Below are positions 43,905-54,486 of a stretch of DNA of 64,000 nt, piece after piece (positions within the stretch are counted from its first letter, which is position 1; each line of letters begins with the position of its first letter). The DNA is from Aplidium turbinatum. Its lineage: Eukaryota > Chordata > Ascidiacea > Aplousobranchia > Polyclinidae. The notes under the pieces were generated by a model. It did no database searches and was not told the DNA's origin. It saw nothing but the letters and a program-made list of their open reading frames with translations. The position numbers were made by a program, and so were the translations under genes. Location of the stretch: NCBI GenBank assembly GCA_918807975.1, contig OU964934.1:4526001-4590000 (forward strand), given 5' to 3'.

Positions 43905-45585
43905 CTGTACTGGAACTTGTCAGGAATCGAAGCTTCACCCTCACCACCGCCAATCCACGGCGAAGCAGACTGAGACGCCTGAAAAACGGCGTCCCACAGG
44001 GATCGGTCCTGGCTCCACTTCTTTTCAACATCTACACCCACGACCTGCCAACCACGGTCTCCGCAATATACGCTTATGCGGACGATCTGGCAATTCTCCA
44101 CTCCACAAAGTCGTGGGAAAATCTAGAAGACACCTTGAGCCAGGACATGCAAACCATCTCAGCTTATTTCCAGAACTGGCGACTGAAACTCAGCGAAACT
44201 AAAACTGTGGCGGCAGCTTTCCACCTACACAATCGGGAAGCTGATCGTGAGCTACATGTCCACAACAACGGAAAACCTCTGTCCTTCTGCCCCGAGCCAA
44301 GGTATCTTGGGGTGACACTAGACAGATCGCTCACATACCGCCACCATTTGGTGTCACTGCGCAAGAAACTGACATCCCGCGCTGCACTACTGAAGCGCCT
44401 GGCAGGCTCCAGCTGGGGGGCGAGGGCTGACACTTTGCGAATAGCAGCCTTAGCCCTTGTCTACTCTTCTGCAGAGTACTGTGCACCTGTCTGGTGCCGC
44501 AGTGCTCACTGCCACAACATCGACACTGCCATAAACAGCGCCCTGCGCACAGTGACCGGATGCCTGCGTCCCACACCACAACCGGCAGCAGTGGCCGATA
44601 ACCGGCAGCAGTGGCCGAAACCGGCAGCAGTGGCCGAGTGGTTAGCGCGTTGGGCTCGCAGTCAAGAGCCTGCATGTTCGACTCCAGCCACCCGCACTTG
44701 CTGTTGTTTCTCTGGGCAAGAGACTTTACGATAATTGCCTCTACCCAGTGATCGATTTCGAGTAATGGGTAGTACCAAATTTAAGTCATAAGTAGAGTAG
44801 ACAAGCGGAAACAGACATTGCAGTCGGCTGCAGCGTGGGTCAGGTGTACGTCGGAAGGCGTACACCGATGCATAGCACTCAAGTCCGCTTTCCCGCAATG
44901 CAGGATAAAGATAATAAAACAAACAAAACAAACACACCATTGGATAATCTCCCCATTCTCGCTGGCATCCAACCTGCTGAGCTTCGTCGTGAAGAAGCCA
45001 CTCTGTCCCTCGGTCGACGGGCACTGGAGCCTAACCATCTTCTCCACCACAAGATCTCTGCCTTCCCAAACGGGCACCCCCGCCGACTGAAATCAAGACA
45101 CCCATTCGTGCCAGCCGCTCGGCTTCTGATCAACGAAGCTGATGAACAAGACATCTCTGCGGCTACTTGGGCGGACCATAAATGGAATTCTGAATGGAGG
45201 TCAAGCACCACCAGACTCCATTCATTCATCCCGGACGCCGACACACGCCCCATCGGCCTGACACTACAGAGACAGGCATGGGTGCGCCTCAACCGTCTCC
45301 GTACGGGCGTCGGGCTCTTCCGCTCAACCATGCACCAATGGGGAATGGCTTCTTCCTCCTCCTGTGAATGTGGTGCCGAGGAACAGACCGCAGACCACAT
45401 CATCAATGACTGTACCATCTTCAAGCCACCTAACGGAGTGGAAGGTCTGCGCGTCATGGATGATGAAACTAAAGACTGGCTGCTCTCTAGCAGCCTTCCA
45501 GTGTAGTCCGGGAACATCGTGAATCTGGGGTGGTAAAAGGATAGACCCTCGGCCCCAGAAGCTCAGACGACGACGACGTCCTCTT
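43905..45585 (+). pseudogene. Non-LTR retrotransposon (LINE) ORF2, 5'-truncated, SINE-interrupted
   Basis: The frame open from 43838 gives RT blocks 'NGVPQGSVLAPLLFNIYTHD' and 'AIYAYADDLAILHSTKSW' (YADD active site), then 'LSETKTVAAAFHL' and 'RYLGVTLDRSLTYRHHL'. A SINE is inserted after 'CLRPTP' (44578). The same protein resumes at 44940 with 'LDNLPILAGIQPAELRREEA' and ends 45506 with a Cys/His block ('CECGAEEQTADHIINDC'). Joined at the 7-bp duplication, the LINE reads straight through. The 5' part with endonuclease and RT blocks before 'PQGS' is absent. Clade uncertain (Jockey-like or related). Confidence 0.85.
44579..44932 (+). repeat. SINE family A, copy 2, inside the LINE
   Basis: Flanked by CACACCA (44572-44578 and 44913-44919 by sequence context just before the A-rich end's LINE junction, about 44933-44939). 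The head has box A TGGCCGAGTGGTTAGCGCG and box B GTTCGACTCC, and ends in AAACAAAC repeats. Its first 18 bases (ACCGGCAGCAGTGGCCGA) are present three times in tandem, an unusual 5' end. Otherwise full length and little diverged. Confidence 0.87.
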
Positions 45586-45722
45586 TTTCCTAAATTATTT
45601 CAAACTTTGCGCGCGATAATTTTTTGTCTATAAGTTGAATTTTTATTTGGCATGTTGAGTTGATTTCAGCAACATGGTCCTGTGTTTTGCCATGCTAGAC
45701 AGGTAGTCACTACTTGGTCTAG

Positions 45723-45772
45723 CCCCCTGATGAAGTCAGTCGTGTCTAATTGACGAAACGTCGGAATAAAAG
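45723..45772 (+). ncRNA. Candidate hammerhead-ribozyme-like motif
   Basis: CTGATGA is followed by AGTCAGTCGTGTCTAATTGAC (a GTCA/TGAC stem with loop, quoted split at the loop) and then GAAAC. CTGATGA-stem-GAAA is the hammerhead core found in Penelope-like and retrozyme elements. I could not define stems I and III, so this is a candidate only. Confidence 0.35.
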
Positions 45773-46085
45773 CAGATTGTCACTGTATACATCTTGTGAT
45801 AGTTTAGCTTAATTTGCACCAGTAGAACATCTCATATTATTTAGTTTAATGCCTGGTGAACAGCCTCATTCAATTTTCAAATCAACATTATAGATTACCG
45901 ATTTTTGATGCTGTGTGTGTGACAACATAAAACTCAGTCATACTCATAATATAATTTCGTCAATGTCATCAATCGTCATTAGTGCGTCGCGAGTTCAGCA
46001 AATTTTTCTAAGTGTGTCGTTTCGAAACTCATGAAACATTTGATTCCACTATAGGAGAAACAATATACCGGTACCAAAATTTCAG

Positions 46086-46164
46086 GTAATTTTTTTTAAG
46101 GGTCCGCTACCGCTTTGAAGGTACCAACAGGGGTCCGCCAAAACAAAAAGGTTGAGAACCACTG
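46086..46164. repeat. hAT-like right end (unpaired)
   Basis: Ends GGTTGAGAACCACTG, preceded by CAGGGGTCCGCC. The complement CAGTGGTTCTCAACC is a very common hAT terminus. Partner uncertain (see 36614). Confidence 0.5.
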
Positions 46165-46174
46165 CCTTTGAAGC

Positions 46175-46986
46175 CAGTGTTTCTCAACCTTTTTTGTCTC
46201 AACGCTCCCTTCATGAACTGGCAAAATTTTACTGCCCCCCCCCCCCCCCCCCAAAAGACGATTAATTACGAAAAGCAAACGAATATAAAACAATAAATAC
46301 TATTAATACTACAAAAAGTGCTCAATGCCAAGCAAAAAGCCAAGCAGAGTGATATAATTACATCAAACATAGGCTAGTTACCAGTCTCTACAACCCTTAC
46401 AACCTGTTTTACCCTAAAAGGGGGATCATCAAAACATCTTTATTCAAATAGAATTATATTTCGGTTAGAATAAAGACGTATTGATGATCTCCCTTTTAGG
46501 GTGAAACAGGCTGTAAGGGTTTTAGAAACTAGTTTTAACTATATTTGATGAAAAGCAAATATATATTATTTGCGAGCATGAAAACAGTATAGGCCTACTG
46601 GTAGTCAGTGTGAACCTTGGGCTTGGTGAGAAAGTGCCAGTTTCTTCACATGCGGTGTAAAGCCAGTGAGAAATATTCGAAGATTACCTCTTATGGATAT
46701 GTCAAGTGGGTTTCGCTGTTTGGTATGTAGCAAAACAACACAGCTGAATACCTTTTCCACCAGGTATGAGGTAGGAAATGCTACCACGAAGATACGAGCT
46801 CTTTGACGAAATCGTTACGTTGGGCGGTAGACGAGTTAAACCAGAATGCTAATAATTTAATACAGAGAATAAAATAATAATTTTAATAATCAAAACGCCC
46901 CCCTTAAACCGAGGTAATCATACCGCCCCCCCCTGCAAAATCAAAACGCCCCCCGGGGGGCGGTACCGCCCCGTTGAGAACCACTG
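46175..46986. mobile_element. hAT-type element with CAGTG(G)TTCTCAACC ends
   Basis: Left CAGTGTTTCTCAACC, right GTTGAGAACCACTG, flanked by CTTTGAAG and CTTTAAAG (7 of 8 match, one base offset on the left). C-runs near 46237 and 46920-46970. Contains a palindromic MITE (46361-46550). No transposase. 812 bp. Confidence 0.72.
46361..46550. repeat. Palindromic MITE
   Basis: Arms carry ACAACCCTTACAACCTGTTT and TACCCTAAAAGGG(G)GATCATCA with the complement at the right; outer ends CATCAAACATA and TATATTTGATG resemble those of the palindrome at 41041-41522. Confidence 0.7.
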
Positions 46987-47945
46987 CTTTAAAGGAAACA
47001 CTGATTGTGGTTGTTTTTTTTTAACCTTTTGTCGCATTGCATTATAGATATATAAGTATCGTGTAGCGGAGTTTAGACGCTTTACAGTTTTGTTACAAAG
47101 CGCAGGCATGTTTACGTAGGCTAAATACATATAACAAAAAAGATAATTGCTTTTTGATTTGATATGTTACTTTTTTAAATACTATCGATTTGTTGTTCTT
47201 ACTTTTCAACTTTCTTTTAGAATTTAGAATTTCAGTTACGTTGTGTAATCGGTCTCAAATATCAAAGTGATCAAATTAACATCATTTCAACGTAAACGAT
47301 GCAGAAAAGGTAACTTTTTCAACCAATTGTGAAACGTCGGCATGGCAACGCAGTAGTCTCCTGTGCGTTTCAAACAGTGCAAATTGCTTCGCAAAGAAAC
47401 TTGATACTGTGTGGATATGATTCACAGACGGACGCGAAAGCTTTTTTTGCCCTGTCATTAGTAGTCCTACTTAGTCAAAATAGTATTTGAGTAAAACCAA
47501 AGCAATTCTTTCTTCTACACCTGGTTTTGAGCATAATGGTCACCAGGTGAATACAAATTAGACTTATATCAACGTTAATTAAACGTTTATTTTCGTAATT
47601 TCAACGTAAAATTTCATATGTACAATGAAATCCATACATAGCTTGCAGTAAAGCTTGATCTATGTTTCAGAAGTGTACGCTATACAAACCTAACAGCTAA
47701 TCGTCATATTTCCCATCAATTCAATGTCACTAAACGTATCAACGTAAGAAGATCTTAAAAAGATCAGTTTCTTAACAACATTAAACCCAACAAAGCAAGA
47801 TTCATGCTTGATAAACTACCAAACCTGACAAGTGACAATATGGTAAACAAAAAACTAAGACGTTTTATACACCAAAAACACAAGGCATGAATAACTTGAT
47901 ACTGGTATAGGTAAATCATGCCAGCACAAAGAATAGTACAGGACA
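46987..47945. other. Unannotated
   Basis: About 950 bp without genes or clear repeats. Confidence 0.5.
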
Positions 47946-47979
47946 ATAACTGTGACTAAACAAATGGATATCATAGCAT

Positions 47980-48375
47980 AGATCCTGATGATGATGATGA
48001 TGTTCGCCCTTCGTTTCCGAAGATGGCCAATGAGACTGAGATCAAGTTTCTTTTTTCTTTTTTTAGTGTTGACTTTGGTCAGTGTAGGCTACATGAGTGC
48101 GGAGATGGCTGATGAGGCCTATCTGTGCGGTGAAACTTCTGCTGCAGGATGGACATTGGAAGGATGGTTGGCTAGGGCCAGGGTTGTTTGAGGCTCGGGC
48201 CTTGCGACGTTCTCGTTTTCTGACAGCAGATAGCGTACGGTGTTTCTCAGCTGATTCTGCGCCTTTATAAATAAGACTGCGCCATGTTGGTCGTTCTGCG
48301 GCTAAATCTTCCCACGAATCTACGTCGATGGCGAATTCTTTCAGGGAAGCTTTTAAAGTGTCGATCCTACGTCAA
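47980..48375 (-). pseudogene. LINE C-terminus with C2H2 finger
   Basis: Minus strand: 'IDTLKASLKEFAIDVDSWED', 'LAAERPTWRSLIYKGAES' and a C2H2 finger 'FQCPSCSRSFTAQIGLISH' with 'LRTH'. This is the usual end of a LINE ORF2 related to that at 39.2-40.0 kb. The 5' part is missing. A scrap of the same tail lies at 22210-22340. Confidence 0.75.
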
Positions 48376-48886
48376 TGATGTCATGCAGTATTGCAATCAG
48401 ATCTACACAGTGTAAAACACAGCATTTATGGTACGGTAGCTCTATGGTGCTTCACAAAGCAACACAAAAGTATATTAAACGCATAATAATAGCAACCTGG
48501 ACGTTGTAAATTGATAAAACATAAAAGGTTCGTCAGAGGTTAATACATACCCACCCGGCGCGCATACTTGCCCTCCTTTTGCGATAAATGTTTTACCACG
48601 TAAAAACGGTTCATGCAATAAGCTCATATCTTCTGACTTTTTTTGAAATTTATCGGGGAACATTTACACAAAAAAATGTTCAAAAAATACTGGGTAGGGG
48701 TAAGACACGACAAAAGCAAAGTATGTAGAAACATCAGAGGTTGAACCTCTTGTCAATAAACAGCATAAGAAGACCAGCAGTAGACAACTTACTGCAAGAA
48801 ATCGAAAGCTTAGAACTTTCAAAACAGGCGCTACAGCCAAAAATTCTTTCAACATACAAAAATAAAACAGAAAACAACAAAAGGCA
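48376..48886. other. 3' flank of the P-element gene
   Basis: No recognised features; P-element termini should lie here if the copy is full length but I could not identify a 31-bp-type inverted repeat. Confidence 0.4.
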
Positions 48887-50502
48887 TTACAAAGATTCTT
48901 TTCTAACAGAACCTTTTCCTGTCAATTTGCGAATTTTACGGTTACTTGCCAGTGTGGCAGGTGCATCTTTTGAAGCATTGAGTCGTTTTAGCTCATTCTT
49001 TGCAAAACAATTGAACGCAGAGTGTACAATCAATTTAAAATTGAAATGGCCTGATGAACATTTCTGGCTTAAGAGGCTTTTAAAATTATCATGAGGTTGC
49101 AAAATATTCGAGACAGCTAGAATGAAGTCAGCACGTTGATTGGTGGAAGTGAAAAGTTTACGTTTCACCGCTTCTTCAGATGCAATAGCAGTGTAGCATT
49201 GCACGCTTATCGCAGTGATGGCATAGCACAATTCTGTCGGTGCAGATAGACCGCCACGATCAGCTATTGAAAAAAGCTTCTTTTGCTCCTCTGGCATGCA
49301 TTCGTCTATGTGCGGGGCTTCAATACTTTGCACTAGCATTTGCTTGCATGCAGAGCACTTTCTGCGACGAGAAATGCTGCGCCCAATGTAACCACTGACA
49401 AAGTAAGTTACATTAGCATCCTCATCCGACAATTCATCAAAGCGGAGTTTTGCCAGGAATTCCTCTAGCCATGATATACTGGTAGGCATATCGGCAGCAA
49501 TGGAACCAGCATCACTTACAGACTGAGTTGCATCACTTTCTGCCAAAGTGGATGCAGACTTCAACAGTTTTTCCTGAAGCAAACTAAGTTTGCGAATCTT
49601 TTTTTCCGCCTGAAAAACTTGGTGTACCGACATGAAGAAATTGCTGCCATTTACTTGGCGGTACCAGCCAAACCGGCTTTCAATTGGATCAGACATAAAT
49701 TTTCCAGGCAAAACGTATGAAAATCCATGCCGGTCCTGCAGGTATGCAGCCAGTTCTGGTACTGCACCCATACTCTGAATACATGCAGTGAATGTTTCAG
49801 CAGTAAGACCAAAAAATCCAGATTGTTTCCTGGTTTTAAAAATTTGCAGTGCTTCTGCCAAGTACACCAAACCGGTATGGTTGCTGTATTGATCTGTGCG
49901 CATTGGCTCGCACATCTCATCTCTTTTGTGGATGCCTGTAGCAGAATACATAAAATCGATCTTACTGTTCGGTAAAGTAAGCTGACCATTTGATAAAAAA
50001 TATCTCAATTTCTCAACATAGCCTTATAATGGCAAAATATACAAATATTTTATACCTGTATTTTAATAAATTTTAAGACACCAAGTTATTTCCATTCCAG
50101 CAAAGTCTTTTATACCAGAACAGCACTTTGTCAGACTCGGAGTAAATAAAAAACAACTTAAATTTCTGTTACCATTTAAGAAATTAAGGCAACATTTACG
50201 AAATATTAACAGGTTTGTTTTGTCAAACCCAAATCTACTATACTACATTTAATTTGTCTGATGTTTGCATACCTTTGCATGGTGTTTTTACGGACATTAT
50301 CTTCCATATGTTTGATAGGTCACATAACGAGATGTATGCATAAAATCAGGATTCGTTTCTCCATATATTTCCAAACCACGAGCAGTAGATTCACTGAAAA
50401 TACCTAAAGTCACAAATGAAAATGTTTGAAACTGGTATGTAAGGATTGATTAAAATTTGCATTTGCAAACAAATCATCAATTGTAATACTACCTATACCC
50501 TG

Positions 50503-50582
50503 ACAGCAAAATCAGCCATTTTTATTTTTTACATTAATTCAACGTCTGGGGATTTTGAATCGATGTAAAAATGACCAATTTT
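50503..50582. repeat. Hairpin MITE, copy 3 (P-element intron)
   Basis: CAGCAAAATCAGCCATTTTT, ATTCAACGTCTGG and the inverted second half. Same family as 2771 and 7213. Confidence 0.72.
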
Positions 50583-51005
50583 GCTATCAAATCTGGAACG
50601 GATTTTTGCACCATTGTTATTATCACTCATATTTTGAATGCAGTTACCGACTTTATGTTTGACATTTACAAAGAGCACATTAAACACCTAATTAGTGCAG
50701 TAGGTAACAAGGCTTGTGTAGAGCTTAAAATTTCTTATTTTTGCTTACTGAAGAGGCATCTATCTGCTACTATACACTATGATTCAATACAAAAATAAGA
50801 CAAGAGGTATGGTATATAAAATCCAGAAAAACGTTAAATCCAGAATACGAAAAGAGTATCCACTGCCATCTAAAGACTATGTCTACAGACAACTGAATGT
50901 GTGCAAAATTTAGTGAGACTACTTGCTTAGTGCATGTAGTGGAGATGTACGAGCAAGATTGCTTGGATTTAAAGATGCTTTCTTTAGTGTGTGAGCAATC
51001 TTTAA

Positions 51006-53612
51006 CCAGTTAAGTGCGTAATTAAATTTCGCTGGTCGACCGCACAGTGCGGAATTATTTTTCGCAATTTTAAGTGGTTAATTTCAATCGACTCTGACAC
51101 TTTTTGTGTTGAAGCTACAGCAAAACAATCTATTAATAAAATGTTCAGTTTGAAATTATCTTTGAAAATAGCTGCAATATGATGACGTCATATCAATGAC
51201 GTCATAATGGCAATCAAAATTCCACAATCAAAAACATAATACACAAAATGAGAAACATCAATAATTTTTTACAGTGTGATAAATGCGGAAGCAAGGCTCT
51301 ACACACAGTGCTTTGTCACATTCTTGGCACATGTAACAAGTTTCAGTTCGTTTTTGGTGTGAATAGCACACATGGCACCGGCGTGAAGGTCTTGCCTTTC
51401 TGGCAGTAGGTGAGATTCGTGCTGGATAATGTGAAGCATAAAGACGAATAGGAGTGTCCTCTCTTGATGGTCTTCCAACAGGCTTTGAAGGGCCATCTCT
51501 GTAATTTTCTTCTATCAGCCTGTCAATTATAGAGAGAATAAATTGTAATCTGGACTTTGATCCTCCATTTTTCTTATAAAGTATGAAGGCATTGAGTGTT
51601 GCCATGTCCATAACGTGCCGGAATTGTTTTTTGTAATACGTCTTCATTCGTTTTCTTGTAGTTGAATAGGAAGCCAAGTATGCATCACTTAGATCAACTC
51701 CACCCATTTTATCATTGTATGTTAAGCATACTTGGGGCTTTTGCTTTACCTCGGACCGCGTTGCTACTTCTGTGGTGGATGCATCATGGATGGTGCTGAT
51801 CATATGGACATACCTCTTGTCCCTCCAGCGGAGAGCCATCAGTTTTCCCCGAAATATTGCCTTGACTTCACCTTTTCGAAGAACTGTTTTGCTGAAACCG
51901 TCAGGTAAACCTTTTCTGTTCGCTCGCAAGGTGCCAATAGCATCTGTGTTTCTGCCACAAAGTTTGTCGAACAGATCCGGTGAAGAGAAAAAGTTGTCTA
52001 AGTGGATGCAGTACCCTTGATCCAAAAGATGATGGACAAGGCTGAGGACACACTTGCTTCCCATATAATATTCATTTGCGTATTCAGGGCGGTAGGCAGT
52101 TCCTTGTCCAGTATATACAAAGAAGTCCCAAATGTAACCTGATGAAGACTCACATAGTTCGTAAGATTTTATGCCATAGCGAGCTCGCTTTGAAGGAATA
52201 TATTGCCGCCATCCCAGCCGACCCTTCCACAACATCAACGATTCATCTACAGAAACATCTCGCTCTGGCATGTAAATTGTGGAAAATTTTTGTTTCATGT
52301 GTTCAAGCACGGGCCACAATTTATATAGCTTCGGTGGAATGTCTCCTGGATCACTTCTGTTATCAGTGAAGTGCAGAAATTTGGTCAGGAGAAGGAATCG
52401 GTCTCTGTCCATTATTTTGGCAAAAAAAGGTGTTTCAATAGATGCTTTTTTGCTGAAGTAGTCAGCGACAACAGGCTTCTGAACAATGCCTTGCAAAAGC
52501 AAGAGAGCAAGATACAACCTCATCTCTTTACAGTCTGTATCTATCCATTTTGTCACACGTGATCGTCGTCTCAAATGAATACCATGGACCTCTTTGTGCT
52601 GTGCAGCATATAGATTAGTTTGATGAACTATCATATTCACCAAACTATCATCAATAAATAACTGAAAAAATTCAAGTTCATCCTCAGGATTGACTATATC
52701 AACCTTCATACCAGGAACACCAGTGAAAGAAAATCTTTGTCTAACTTGGCCTTGATCAGACCAAGCAGCATCCTGAGGAGGAGACTGTACATCCCAAGGT
52801 GTAACGGAAGTTTCACTACCAGTCACAGGCAAATGGCTAGGATTGTCTGTTGGCCTGCCCTGTGGCACAGTCCAGCTTGAATCAAGAACGTCACTGTCAT
52901 CGTCACAACTTATTGCCCCAATCAAGCAGGGCTCTTCATTTTCACTATCATCCTCATCTGAACTTGAAGCAAGAAGCTCATCAATATCTTCTTCAGTCAT
53001 ATCAGACAAACATATTCTTTTACGCCTAGAAGCCATAATTTAGCTATATTTATGTACCTAAACTTGTGGTTATTCTGAAACGTTACCAAAAAGTTATCAT
53101 TAGCTTTACAAGTAGGCCTATACTTGCTTCCCTTTCTCAATCTGCATTCTGTGCTACGCCAGGTAGCCTAAGCTATATTTGTTAGATAACTCTTCATTTG
53201 CACGCAGTTATACCAATTCTTGGCTAGAACATTGCCAATAACAACCAATGTGTATTTAGCCAACCGTGAAATATCTAAAACATAGAAATCTAAAACTTGT
53301 TTTTATAGCGATAAGGGACAAATGAGTTGAACTATAACTGACTAATTTATAATGTAAATCATGAGAGGAGTGGAGGCGGCATTAAATCTTGCATTAATCC
53401 TCTTAAATCTATGAAAACAAAAATTCTAAAGATACAGAGATTGAGAATAAACCTTTAACGTGATAACGCAACAACTTCTCATACGAAAAAAAACAAAACG
53501 TCACAGCTGCACAACGCTTTGTAGTGAGACCCCGCCTTGACGTGATATCACGTCATACGCACTGTAAGGAAAATTTCCATGACGTGATATTCCGTCATAC
53601 GCACTTAACTGG
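51006..53612 (-). mobile_element. Complete piggyBac transposon
   Basis: TTAA on both sides (51002-51005 and 53613-53616) and 15-bp ends CCAGTTAAGTGCGTA with exact complement TACGCACTTAACTGG. Subterminal motifs TGACGTGATATCACGTCA and TTCCGTCATACGCAC lie at the right (5') end; the left has CGACCGCACAGTGCGG. It holds one intact transposase gene and little else (2.6 kb). Everything needed for mobility appears present, so it may be autonomous. Confidence 0.92.
51258..53036 (-). CDS. piggyBac transposase, intact
   Basis: 592 codons without interruption, the usual length of the family. Residues 1-80 are acidic (Asp/Glu/Ser). A DDE_Tnp_1_7-type core follows. Catalytic Asp candidates are D264 in 'DVSVDESLMLWKGR', D347 in 'CIHLDNFFSSPDLF' and D448 in 'YNDKMGGVDLSDAY', close to the 268/346/447 spacing of insect piggyBac. 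The C-terminus is a Cys/His-rich cross-brace domain ('CHVCYSHQKRTETCYMCQEC', 'CVEPCFRIYH'). Starts at 53036; the frame has no other plausible Met upstream. The reaction would be TTAA-specific cut-and-paste, nuclear. Confidence 0.95.
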   Translation of the reverse strand: MASRRKRICLSDMTEEDIDELLASSSDEDDSENEEPCLIGAISCDDDSDVLDSSWTVPQGRPTDNPSHLPVTGSETSVTPWDVQSPPQDAAWSDQGQVRQRFSFTGVPGMKVDIVNPEDELEFFQLFIDDSLVNMIVHQTNLYAAQHKEVHGIHLRRRSRVTKWIDTDCKEMRLYLALLLLQGIVQKPVVADYFSKKASIETPFFAKIMDRDRFLLLTKFLHFTDNRSDPGDIPPKLYKLWPVLEHMKQKFSTIYMPERDVSVDESLMLWKGRLGWRQYIPSKRARYGIKSYELCESSSGYIWDFFVYTGQGTAYRPEYANEYYMGSKCVLSLVHHLLDQGYCIHLDNFFSSPDLFDKLCGRNTDAIGTLRANRKGLPDGFSKTVLRKGEVKAIFRGKLMALRWRDKRYVHMISTIHDASTTEVATRSEVKQKPQVCLTYNDKMGGVDLSDAYLASYSTTRKRMKTYYKKQFRHVMDMATLNAFILYKKNGGSKSRLQFILSIIDRLIEENYRDGPSKPVGRPSREDTPIRLYASHYPARISPTARKARPSRRCHVCYSHQKRTETCYMCQECDKALCVEPCFRIYHTVKNY

Positions 53613-53880
53613 TTAATGTTTTGTGCTCTTCTATAGAATACAATCTTTTCACGTGATCAAACAGTGGTGTGCAGATTTCTCCAAGAATGTTCTCATGACC
53701 AGCAGTAGGAATATGCATGCGATTTTTGTTTGACAAAATTGTTGAATATGTTTTTGAAATTGTGGGTAAAATCAAAAAGTAGAAAGAGGCGTTCGTCCGG
53801 CTTTGTTGGGTGGACAATACTGTGTGAAAGTTTGCCTCCACACAAGTCCATGAATATCTTCCTAAAACAAATGAATTGCA

Positions 53881-54486
53881 ATTAGTGCTCCACAACCACT
53901 GTTTCTTACCAGTCAAGGTATACACCATGCGACGACGGATGCATCCAACCATTGATGGTTAGATCATAGATGTTACATGTATCTTTAAAATGTGCACCCT
54001 CCTACCATTTTCCACTTAGTAACGGTACTTTATCAACAGCACTAGTAGATTGTGACAGTCTAATACAACCCAATCCTTCATACAACCCATGATAGATTGT
54101 TCAAACAAATAATATAGAATAGCAGCAAAGCAAAACTATTACGATTATGTTGGACCATACGGTACATAATAATTGAGGAAGTTGTAGAAGAAATAAAGCT
54201 GCCGCAACAATTTAGCATCCGCAAATACCATACAATAGAAATCTTAATTTTTTTTCCTTGTTCAAAAAATCAAACAATTATGGCACATATTTAATGTCAA
54301 ATTTAAAAAAAAATATCTAAATCAAAGATGGAATTACCCGTTCAAAATTTCATACCATAGAGGATATTTGATAATATTTTAATGTTGTCCACTGGTCTAG
54401 TCTACTTCACATGCATTGTAGTTCAACCAACAAAGCTAATGTATTATATAATTAACTACAGTATTATATATATACAGTAGGCCTAA
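53881..54486. other. P-element intron 1
   Basis: AT-rich intron between donor AG|GTATGTAA (54492) and acceptor TTGTTTTAG near 53881. No nested element recognised. Confidence 0.6.

Noticed and set aside
44879-45517. Minus-strand 212-codon frame
   Set aside because: Shadow of the LINE ORF on the plus strand.
52076-52369. Plus-strand frames opposite piggyBac
   Set aside because: Antisense shadows of the transposase gene.
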